From Ardenticatenales bacterium (GTDB lineage: Bacteria; Chloroflexota; Anaerolineae; Ardenticatenales; Ardenticatenaceae), in assembly GCA_013812995.1 (NCBI GenBank), contig JACCSL010000562.1:1-5146 (forward strand): a stretch of DNA of 5,146 nucleotides, in the 5' to 3' direction. Shown piece by piece: positions 1 to 5,146 of the stretch. Position 1 is the stretch's first letter; each line of letters opens with the position of its first letter. Below the pieces are notes generated by a model that searched no databases, was not told the origin of the DNA, and worked only from the letters and a program-made list of their open reading frames with translations. The translations under genes and the position numbers were made by a program.

Positions 1-209
1 ACCCAACACGGCAATTTCTGGCTCCACCTCGCATTACTATCTGTTTGATGCCCAGGTGCAGGAAGCCCTCACCTTCAGCCATGCTGCGACTCCCGTGGAT
101 AGCACACGCCTGTTTCTATGGTACCCCCATAACTATGAGGTCCCGGACCGGCAGTCGTCTGCGCCGGGCAGCACCACACTCAGTGTGTCAGCAGCACCCC
201 TTACCGGGC
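1..209 (+). repeat. Direct repeat, copy A (paralogous PPC-like module)
   Basis: This tract matches 3524-3732 at 203 of 209 bases. The six differences (positions 88, 106, 133, 172, 178 and 187) are all third-codon-position and silent. Identity falls sharply from base 210 on. The repeat begins before the window edge, so its left boundary is unknown. Confidence 0.95.
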
Positions 210-421
210 ACTATGTGCTCGCCGTACAGGGCGGTCCACAGGCCAGTAGTACCTATACGTTGACGGCCTCCTTCACCCTGCCTGTAGAGGCAAATCTCAC
301 CCGGAGACCGGAATCCCCTGTCAGCCCGTCTGCCGCTCCCACAAGACCTTTCTTTCTGGCACCGGCTCCGCAACTTCCACTGTCGCTATACCAGCTACTG
401 TTACCATTTACTAAACGCTAA
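1..421 (+). CDS. 3' end of a secreted modular protein, paralogue of the downstream C11 peptidase gene (5' end outside window)
   Basis: The reading frame is open from base 2 and ends at TAA 419-421, giving the last 139 residues of a larger protein. The first ~87 residues resemble a PPC (pre-peptidase C-terminal) beta domain: HYYLFDAQVQEALTFS, then DSTRLFLWYP, then YVLAVQGG and a closing STYTL strand. A Pro/Ser/Ala-rich stretch follows, then the tail PFFLAPAPQLPLSLYQLLLPFTKR is reached (only its ending is diagnostic). The segment aligns without gaps to the C-terminus of the gene at 576-3944, with 116 of 139 residues identical and the same length to the stop. By inference this is the end of a tandem paralogue, probably also exported. 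Whether it carries a peptidase domain cannot be seen, because other protein types could share this C-terminal module. An ATG or GTG inside the segment (GTG at 56) should not be taken as a start, since the homology continues upstream to the window edge. Confidence 0.85.
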   Translation, partial: PNTAISGSTSHYYLFDAQVQEALTFSHAATPVDSTRLFLWYPHNYEVPDRQSSAPGSTTLSVSAAPLTGHYVLAVQGGPQASSTYTLTASFTLPVEANLTRRPESPVSPSAAPTRPFFLAPAPQLPLSLYQLLLPFTKR

Positions 422-445
422 ACACAAAAACCCTTTAAAATCCGC

Positions 446-495
446 TGATGGTGGGTGGAGATTACCAAGTACACTCAAACCCCTACCCGCCATCA
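446..495 (+). terminator. Long hairpin in the gap between the two paralogues, possible terminator
   Basis: Bases 446-458 (TGATGGTGGGTGG) pair with 483-495 (CCTACCCGCCATCA less its first base) as a 13-bp stem with two G-T wobbles and a loop of about 24 bases. The stem starts 25 bases after the stop codon of the upstream gene. No run of T follows the 3' arm, so it does not meet the classical intrinsic terminator pattern. It could instead be an mRNA-end stabiliser or part of the leader of the next gene. Apart from this hairpin and the start region, I see nothing else in the 422-575 gap. Confidence 0.4.
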
Positions 496-565
496 CCGCT
501 CACCGCGCTTCAGTTGGCTGCGAAACCGTCATGACAGCGTTTGTGCCTTAAATCATGTTCTCTTT

Positions 566-570
566 GGAGG
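566..570 (+). promoter_or_regulatory. Ribosome binding site GGAGG that selects the GTG start at 576
   Basis: GGAGG is followed by five bases (TCTCT) and then GTG at 576-578, in frame with the long gene. The in-frame ATG at 555 has no purine-rich sequence upstream, and starting there would place this perfect Shine-Dalgarno core inside the coding region. Confidence 0.8.
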
Positions 571-575
571 TCTCT

Positions 576-3500
576 GTGTCTCCTACCCGCTTCCTCTGGC
601 TGCTTATCATTAGTCTGCTTTACTCGGCGCTGGGCCAGGTAGAACGAGCAGGAACGGTCCTCGCTGCTTCGCACGGTGTGTCAGGGGGAAGCCCCCAGCT
701 GATGAATCCCTTTGGCCCTGCTAGCGAACTGGCCCCTGCTCTGAACTGGGGGGTCGGAAACCTCATCGGGCTTTGTGCGGGAACTGAAATTCGTCATGGA
801 CCAGGGCTAGCAGTGCATACGATTGTTCCCGAGGATAATTGGACTGTAAAGATCATGGACGGCCCTCGTGAGGAGGGAGGCGATATCTGGTGGGATACCA
901 GTCGCTTTGCTGCCGGGGATCCCTCTGGCGGAACGGGATGGGTCAGCCAGAGCCAGGCCGAGGCCAGTTGTCAACTGGACTGGAGGGTAGGTAACCTGAT
1001 AGGGTTATGTGCCGGTACCGAAATCCGTCATGGTCCAAACATGGCTGTCCATACGATTGTTCCTGAAGACAACTGGACAGTGAAGATCATGGAAGGCCCC
1101 CGGAGTGTGAGCGGAGTCATCTGGTGGGATACCAGTCGCTTTGCTGCTGGGGACCCCTCTGGCGGAACGGGATGGGTCAACCAGAGCCAGGCCGAGGCCA
1201 GTTGTCAGGAACCTACTCCTTTACCAACTGCCACAGCCACGGCCCCCCCCTCCCCTACGGCCACGGCAACCCGCACTCCGACCTCAACAAGGACCGCCAC
1301 CCTAACCCTGACGAGAACGGCGACTGCGACACCGACTTACACGCCTACAACCCTACCGTCAAGGACGGCCACGGCAACTTTGACGAGAACAGTCACGCGA
1401 ACCAGCACCCCATCGCCAACATTCACTGCCACCGTCCCCCCAACGTTACTCGCGATCTATGCGCTTGCCTATGACAACAATCCCATGAGCGAGGGTAACC
1501 TAACGCCCTACTATTATGCCACCCTACAGCCGATCATCGAGGCATCACGTACCAGTCTCAACAAAATTGCCATTGTGCTGGCAGACCTGGACCAAGAGGG
1601 AGACACCCAGATTCACATTATTCGTGGGGGGACTATAACACCCCTTGCAGGGCTACCAGACACCACAGGTATGCTCAACGCTCCGCTCAAAGAGTACAAC
1701 ATGGCGGATGGGGCAACTCTGGGGGGCTTCCTACTTTGGGCCCGTCGCACCTACCCGGCTACCACGACCCTATTTTCCTTTGTGGGCCACAATGGACCCA
1801 TCGTCCCCGCAACTGAGGCAAATCTGATTCTAGGTCCGTCCAGCGTTTCCACCGTGAGGAGCCCTGCGGGAGGTGCCATTCCGCTGCCAACCTGGTGGGT
1901 GGCGCACCCTGATATTACGGACGAGCACCCACGGTCGTTGCTCTCCGCCCATGAGCTTGCCAGGGCGCTACAGATTGGCAGTCAAGACCTGCCCCCCATC
2001 GCCGTGTTGGACCTGATCAACTGTTTTGGGGGTTCCATTGAGCAGATGCACGAGGTGGCTCCGTATGTGACGACCATCGTCGCTTCTCCGAACTATGTGT
2101 TCCTGGATCCCGCCATGCTCGGTCAGGTCTTAGCACAGCTTACACCTGGCACTGCCCCCCGCGACCTCGCGAAAGCCATCGTTGCAGCCTATGATGCAAT
2201 CCTGCCTGCTATGGACCACCCGCACCTGTTGGTAGCCGTCGATAGTGCCCAGCTACTCATGATTAAACCTGTATGGGACAGCGTGGCCAGCGCCTTACAA
2301 GACGCGTTCCAGACAGACTATGCGGGCACCCGCACCAGAATCAAGAATGCTTATCAGGGGAGCGCCAAGTACGACAGCACTTTCTGTCCACCGATAGACT
2401 GGGAATTGCGCCCCCCAGATGCGCTCTCAGATCTGGGCAGCTTCGCGCAGCATCTCACCACCCAGTTCGGTGCAACATCCCCGGTTGGCATCGGTGCCAC
2501 CACGACCCGGATACGTCTTCAATCTGCTATCCTGGCCCGCTACGCTCGTGATGGAATTCCCTGGTTTACCTCCCCAACCACACCCCTATGGTCCTTTACC
2601 GGTTCCTCCGGTCTGTCGATCTATACGGACTTCCAGCCAGTTATTATGGATGGTACTACCTACCTCAACTGGCAATCCCACTGGTATACAGATGTCGTGG
2701 GTGAGGATAATCCCCACCCCTTTACCTTCCTGCGCGGGTCCGCTACCTGGGCGGATGTCTTTGCCACCTTCTGGCGCGATAGTACCTATGCCACCCGGAC
2801 TTGCCTGCCAATCTTCCCCACGGTCCAGCGGCAGAGCGAGTTGGCTGTCACTCGCATCCTCCTACCGCTTAAGGGTATGGTCAGTCAGAACAGCCCGGCG
2901 AGACTTGAGGCCGAGATCGACATCATTGAGCCCGCGAAGAATGTCTGGGTGCACTTTGCGGTGCATCAGAATAACAGACTCGTTTTCTCGAACACGGTGA
3001 ATACGGGGTACTTGATTACGGGCACCCATGTCGTCGGGTCTAGTGTGTCGTGGGTGGCTGCAACCACGGGTACCTATGAGCTCCACGTCACCGTTGATCC
3101 TGATAACCACTATGCGGAGATGAATGAGCAGAACAACATCCTTGTTTTCCAGGATACCGTTCATCCTGAGAACTCCAACCGCACCAGGATCAAGGGTGGC
3201 ACGCGCGCGGGTCAGCAGTGGTTTACTGGCCGCACTATCCCGCTGGAGATCGTGCCAGATCCCATGAGCTTGCAGTCGAGCCAGGGCTCATCCATCAAGT
3301 ACCTGGTCATCCAGACCTACCAGTACTTGCAGGGCGCGTCCCCGACCTACGTCCAGACCCCCAGCAAGGTGGCTGAGCAGCGACTCCATGTCACCTCTCT
3401 GCCGGATATAGATCTGATCTTGCACCGGAAGGTAAGAGCCGGGGTGGTGGTCCTCCACATCTGGGCCATGGGCGAGAGTGGACCCTCGGTGGACCCTCTG

Positions 3501-3944
3501 GTAGTTACGTTCAACTATATCCCACCCAACACGGCAATTTCTGGCTCCACCTCGCATTACTATCTGTTTGATGCCCAGGTGCAGGAAGCCCTCACCTTCA
3601 GCCATGCTGCAACTCCCGTGGATAGCACGCGCCTGTTTCTATGGTACCCCCATAATTATGAGGTCCCGGACCGGCAGTCGTCTGCGCCGGGCAGTACCAC
3701 GCTCAGTGTTTCAGCAGCACCCCTTACCGGGCGATATACCCTTGCCGTGCAGGGCGGGCCGCAGGCAAGTAGCACCTATACCCTGGCGGCTTCTTCAACT
3801 CGGCCTGCACTGACGGCTCTTAGCCAACTGCCATCACTACTTGTGAACCCGTCTGTTGCGCCTGCACGACCCTTCTTTTTGGCACCAGTTCCGCAACTTC
3901 CACTGTCGCTATACCAGCTATTTGGTCCCTTCTTCTCCCGATAA
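576..3944 (+). CDS. Secreted clostripain-like (C11) cysteine peptidase with two SH3-like repeats, CARDB-like and PPC-like domains
   Basis: This is a predicted exported protease of 1122 residues, starting at GTG 576 because of the GGAGG at 566-570. Residues 1-31 form a signal peptide (hydrophobic core FLWLLIISLLYSALG, likely cleavage near VLAA). Residues 58-133 and 136-211 are two SH3-like repeats. Residues 212-290 are a Thr/Pro/Ala linker. Residues 291 to ~735 match peptidase family C11: strand AIYALAYDN, strand KIAIVLADLD, catalytic His405 in FSFVGHNGP, catalytic Cys483 in LDLINCFGGSIEQMHEVAPY, the later AVDSAQLL helix, and GLSIYTDF with TWADVFATFW near the domain end. Residues ~758-862 are CARDB-like (VDPDNHYAEMNEQNN). 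Residues ~871-983 are another beta-rich stretch that I cannot name. Residues ~985-1073 are PPC-like, and a conserved tail ends in Arg. The family cleaves after basic residues, but the usual Asp two residues before the Cys is Ile481 here, so specificity is uncertain. Substrate and partners are unknown. A closely related C-terminus lies directly upstream. Confidence 0.88.
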   Translation: MSPTRFLWLLIISLLYSALGQVERAGTVLAASHGVSGGSPQLMNPFGPASELAPALNWGVGNLIGLCAGTEIRHGPGLAVHTIVPEDNWTVKIMDGPREEGGDIWWDTSRFAAGDPSGGTGWVSQSQAEASCQLDWRVGNLIGLCAGTEIRHGPNMAVHTIVPEDNWTVKIMEGPRSVSGVIWWDTSRFAAGDPSGGTGWVNQSQAEASCQEPTPLPTATATAPPSPTATATRTPTSTRTATLTLTRTATATPTYTPTTLPSRTATATLTRTVTRTSTPSPTFTATVPPTLLAIYALAYDNNPMSEGNLTPYYYATLQPIIEASRTSLNKIAIVLADLDQEGDTQIHIIRGGTITPLAGLPDTTGMLNAPLKEYNMADGATLGGFLLWARRTYPATTTLFSFVGHNGPIVPATEANLILGPSSVSTVRSPAGGAIPLPTWWVAHPDITDEHPRSLLSAHELARALQIGSQDLPPIAVLDLINCFGGSIEQMHEVAPYVTTIVASPNYVFLDPAMLGQVLAQLTPGTAPRDLAKAIVAAYDAILPAMDHPHLLVAVDSAQLLMIKPVWDSVASALQDAFQTDYAGTRTRIKNAYQGSAKYDSTFCPPIDWELRPPDALSDLGSFAQHLTTQFGATSPVGIGATTTRIRLQSAILARYARDGIPWFTSPTTPLWSFTGSSGLSIYTDFQPVIMDGTTYLNWQSHWYTDVVGEDNPHPFTFLRGSATWADVFATFWRDSTYATRTCLPIFPTVQRQSELAVTRILLPLKGMVSQNSPARLEAEIDIIEPAKNVWVHFAVHQNNRLVFSNTVNTGYLITGTHVVGSSVSWVAATTGTYELHVTVDPDNHYAEMNEQNNILVFQDTVHPENSNRTRIKGGTRAGQQWFTGRTIPLEIVPDPMSLQSSQGSSIKYLVIQTYQYLQGASPTYVQTPSKVAEQRLHVTSLPDIDLILHRKVRAGVVVLHIWAMGESGPSVDPLVVTFNYIPPNTAISGSTSHYYLFDAQVQEALTFSHAATPVDSTRLFLWYPHNYEVPDRQSSAPGSTTLSVSAAPLTGRYTLAVQGGPQASSTYTLAASSTRPALTALSQLPSLLVNPSVAPARPFFLAPVPQLPLSLYQLFGPFFSR
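747..974 (+). repeat. SH3-like module repeat 1 (76 codons)
   Basis: This encodes residues 58-133 of the peptidase gene. It has an SH3b-type pattern: GLCAGTEIRHGPG, then a NWTVKI strand, then a GP turn, IWW and GTGWV. Two Cys per module (LCAG and EASCQ) could form a disulfide outside the cell. In the family such modules usually bind cell-wall or surface polymers; that role is inferred here. It matches repeat 2 at 67 of 76 residues, with a spacing of 234 bases. Confidence 0.85.
981..1208 (+). repeat. SH3-like module repeat 2 (76 codons)
   Basis: This encodes residues 136-211 of the peptidase gene, in tandem with repeat 1 and separated from it by two codons (Leu-Asp). The first 138 bases differ from repeat 1 at 37 positions, mostly silent. 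The next 89 bases (1119-1207) differ at only 3. The Cys, GP, WW and GWV landmarks are all kept. Confidence 0.85.
1209..1445 (+). repeat. Thr/Pro/Ala-rich linker coding region with a C8 run
   Basis: These 79 codons are almost all Thr, Pro, Ala, Ser, Arg or Leu (for example PTATATAPPSPTATATRTPT). This is an extended, flexible spacer between the SH3-like pair and the peptidase domain, of a kind common in secreted Chloroflexota proteins and a likely site for O-glycosylation (inference). It contains a run of eight C at 1243-1250. Confidence 0.85.
3524..3732 (+). repeat. Direct repeat, copy B (paralogous PPC-like module)
   Basis: This is the partner of bases 1-209, offset by 3523 bases, in the same frame of the downstream paralogue. 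Homology continues to the stop codons (421 and 3944) without net insertion or deletion but at clearly lower identity, apart from an exact 30-base match at 368-397 and 3891-3920. Confidence 0.95.
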
Positions 3945-3951
3945 AAGAAAG

Positions 3952-3978
3952 TGGCTGAACCGGGTGGTTCCGTAGCCA
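3952..3978 (+). terminator. Hairpin directly after the peptidase gene, possible terminator
   Basis: GAACC (3957-3961) pairs with GGTTC (3966-3970) around a GGGT loop. TGGCT (3952-3956) pairs with AGCCA (3974-3978) beyond a 3-base bulge, so ten base pairs form in all. It begins seven bases after the stop codon. No T-run follows, so termination would have to be Rho-dependent or the structure may only protect the mRNA end. Confidence 0.35.
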
Positions 3979-4065
3979 TCTGGCTCAGTCCTTCCAGAGT
4001 CGAGTGCTTCATCGACAGAGCATTCAAAAGTGATGTGGTCTTTAGATGAAATAATGGTGGGCTCG

Positions 4066-4093
4066 GGTCGGTTCTGCTCCTAACCGACTTATT
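4066..4093 (+). terminator. Candidate intrinsic terminator between the peptidase gene and the golvesin-domain gene
   Basis: GTCGGTT (4067-4073) and AACCGAC (4082-4088) form a perfect 7-bp stem with an 8-base loop, extended by a G-T wobble at 4066/4089. The short T-rich stretch TTATT (4089-4093) follows the 3' arm. The T-tract is weak. The rest of the 3945-4220 gap shows no convincing gene, and no promoter I could defend. Confidence 0.45.
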
Positions 4094-4205
4094 CAGGGTA
4101 TCAATCGTCTCCTCATCCCCTTGATTCCAATGGCTAAACTTCAACCCAGGATACGTAAATATCTGTTCAACTTAGCCGGGAATCTTTCGCTGTTAAGATC
4201 GTAAG

Positions 4206-4211
4206 AAAGGA
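4206..4211 (+). promoter_or_regulatory. Ribosome binding site for the gene at 4221
   Basis: AAAGGA, with the AGGA core at 4208-4211, lies nine bases before the ATG at 4221. That is an acceptable Shine-Dalgarno spacing, and it supports this start together with the signal peptide that follows directly. Confidence 0.65.
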
Positions 4212-4220
4212 AATCATTGA

Positions 4221-5146
4221 ATGAAACATCTCTCTACTCTGTATATCATTGGTGCCGTTATTTTCTTTGCTCTGGCCTCTATGGTTTCAGACAATCACCC
4301 CTTGTCCTCAAACCGTGTTCAAGCGGCGGGGCCTGAGCCACGTAGCCAGTCCAGTGGTATCCGGGCGACCCCAACACCTCAGAATCATAATCAGGCCGAC
4401 GAGATACGCTTAACTGAGGGCCCAACAGCTACAGTACAAACCCTACAGCCTGACGAAAGAGGCCCCATCGATGCTGATGCCATTCTAGCCACACAGGTGG
4501 TCGTGGAGGTGCCGGCCTTACAGCCTGCGTACGGCGATATATGTACGACATTCTGGTATCGGTTTACCAACAGTCGTGGGCGTTCTGCCTACCTCACGCT
4601 GAACACCAACGACATCGAGCAATCAACGAACTCTGGCCGATGGATACCCTCATTACCGGCACCGGGTATATATCGTGTCGAGGCCTATATCCCGGACCAT
4701 GACCCAATTGATTGGCCATGCCCTGCCAAGCATATTTCCTGGGACACCTCCGATGCACGATATACGATCGTATCGGCCGACGGACAGAAGACGGTGTCCA
4801 GGGATCAGGCCCCGCTGTTTAATCAGTGGTTGTCCCTGGGCACCTACAACTTTAGAGCCGGCACCAATGGACGCGTGGTTTTGACTGATCTGAACGGGGA
4901 GTCCAATCTCTCGCGCACCGTGTCATTCAGCGCCATGCGCTTCGTCCTCGTTGCAACTGTGACACGGACGCCAACGCCGCGCACGCCTACACCAACGCCA
5001 ACGCCGCGCACGTCCACACCAACGCCGACGCAGCCACCTGCCGCATCAACGCCGACGCAGCCACCTGCCACACCAACGCCGACGCAGCCACCTGCCACAT
5101 CAACGCCCACACCAACGCCGACACAGCCTGCCACATCAACGCCCAC
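4221..5146 (+). CDS. Secreted protein with golvesin C-terminal-like domain and Thr/Pro linker (3' end outside window)
   Basis: The frame is open from ATG 4221 to the window edge, giving 308 residues with no stop. Residues 1-37 look like a signal peptide (basic start MKH, core YIIGAVIFFALASMV, possible cleavage at VQAAG). Residues ~38-100 are Pro/Gln/Thr-rich with no recognised fold. Residues ~110-244 match the golvesin C-terminal or xanthan-lyase carbohydrate-binding-like beta domain: SGRWIPSLPAPGIYRVEAYIP, then ARYTIVSADG, NQWLSLGTYNFRAG, GRVVLTDL and a closing AMRFVLV. From residue 248 on, the chain is a Thr/Pro linker (RTPTPRTPTPTP, then TQPPA units). A further domain is expected beyond the edge; in related bacteria such linkers often lead to a catalytic or binding module, but its nature cannot be told here. 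The domain's ligand is unknown. The gene is co-directional with the peptidase gene, 276 bases downstream, and a candidate terminator in the gap suggests separate transcription. Confidence 0.82.
   Translation, partial: MKHLSTLYIIGAVIFFALASMVSDNHPLSSNRVQAAGPEPRSQSSGIRATPTPQNHNQADEIRLTEGPTATVQTLQPDERGPIDADAILATQVVVEVPALQPAYGDICTTFWYRFTNSRGRSAYLTLNTNDIEQSTNSGRWIPSLPAPGIYRVEAYIPDHDPIDWPCPAKHISWDTSDARYTIVSADGQKTVSRDQAPLFNQWLSLGTYNFRAGTNGRVVLTDLNGESNLSRTVSFSAMRFVLVATVTRTPTPRTPTPTPTPRTSTPTPTQPPAASTPTQPPATPTPTQPPATSTPTPTPTQPATSTP
5016..5146 (+). repeat. 27-bp tandem repeats in the Thr/Pro linker
   Basis: Three 27-base units run in frame at 5016-5042, 5043-5069 and 5070-5096. Each encodes (T/A)(P/S)TPTQPPA with the same codons except in the first two positions. 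A looser continuation at 5097-5132 keeps the CAG-CCN-GCC ending, and a new unit starts at 5133. The array continues past the window. The stretch 4962-5015 just upstream is also Thr/Pro/Arg repeats, but of a different period. Confidence 0.9.

Noticed and set aside
523..542. Palindrome GTCATGAC (528-535) flanked by AAAC and GTTT as an operator
   Set aside because: The core is only eight bases and the flanking arms are unevenly spaced. There is no second copy and no nearby promoter that I can defend.
555..575. ATG at 555 as the start of the long gene
   Set aside because: No Shine-Dalgarno sequence precedes it, while GTG 576 has GGAGG five bases upstream and gives a normal signal-peptide start (MSPTRFLWLL).
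1124..1474. + strand frame of 116 codons rich in His, Asn and Asp
   Set aside because: It is a shadow of the SH3 and linker region in another frame, kept open by the repetitive ACN/CCN codons. It matters only as the product of a possible C-tract slip.
1..3944. Direct repeats as the ends of a 3.5-kb transposon or integrated element
   Set aside because: The repeats are coding segments in the same frame at the ends of two paralogous genes. No inverted termini, transposase, integrase or target duplication is seen, so tandem gene duplication explains them.
3776..4144. Minus-strand open frame of 122 codons overlapping the end of the peptidase gene
   Set aside because: It runs antisense over the well-supported C-terminal coding region and the gap. 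It shows no recognised motif, has a biased composition and has no clear ribosome site.
4172..4199. Promoter TTAGCC - 16 bases - TAAGAT before the gene at 4221
   Set aside because: The -35 match is only three of six, and the expected transcript start would fall on the ribosome binding site. Sigma-factor preferences of this host are also unknown.
4844..5146. Minus-strand frame coding for a Gly/Val-rich repeat protein (GVGVDVAGG)
   Set aside because: This is the mirror of the Thr/Pro repeat linker on the + strand. Repeats of period three open all frames, and the + strand frame has a signal peptide and a recognisable domain.
5016..5146. CRISPR-like array
   Set aside because: The units are contiguous, in frame and without unique spacers. 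They encode a Thr/Pro linker.

Overview
Organism: the window looks like chromosomal DNA from a Gram-positive-like or monoderm environmental bacterium, most plausibly Chloroflexota. This is inferred from large secreted proteins with long Thr/Pro (TPTPT, TATAT) linkers, bacterial SH3 and golvesin-type modules, and a hydrophobic C-terminal tail ending in Arg. No rRNA, tRNA, or housekeeping marker is present to confirm it. Layout: three protein genes lie head to tail on the + strand. Bases 1-421 are the 3' end of a gene whose start lies outside the window. Its last 139 residues are paralogous (116 of 139 identical) to the C-terminus of the next gene. Bases 576-3944 carry one complete gene of 1122 codons. 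It has a signal peptide, two tandem SH3-like repeats, a Thr/Pro linker, a clostripain-like (family C11) cysteine peptidase domain with visible His and Cys catalytic residues, a CARDB-like beta domain, a second beta-rich region, a PPC-like domain and a conserved tail. Bases 4221-5146 are the 5' part of a third secreted protein, with a signal peptide, a golvesin C-terminal-like domain and a Thr/Pro linker built on 27-bp tandem repeats; it runs off the right edge. The gaps (422-575 and 3945-4220) hold hairpins that may act as terminators or mRNA-end structures, and no further gene. How it fits together: all three products appear to be exported, modular surface or extracellular proteins. The first two are a tandem paralogous pair, and the second is a secreted protease. 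The most notable signals are sharp changes in sequence divergence, both between the paralogous C-termini and between the two SH3 repeats within one gene. These suggest gene conversion or recent recombination. A C8 run sits just before the protease domain, and a length change there would leave the SH3 modules without the peptidase. I see no CRISPR array, insertion sequence, RNA gene or clear defence system.
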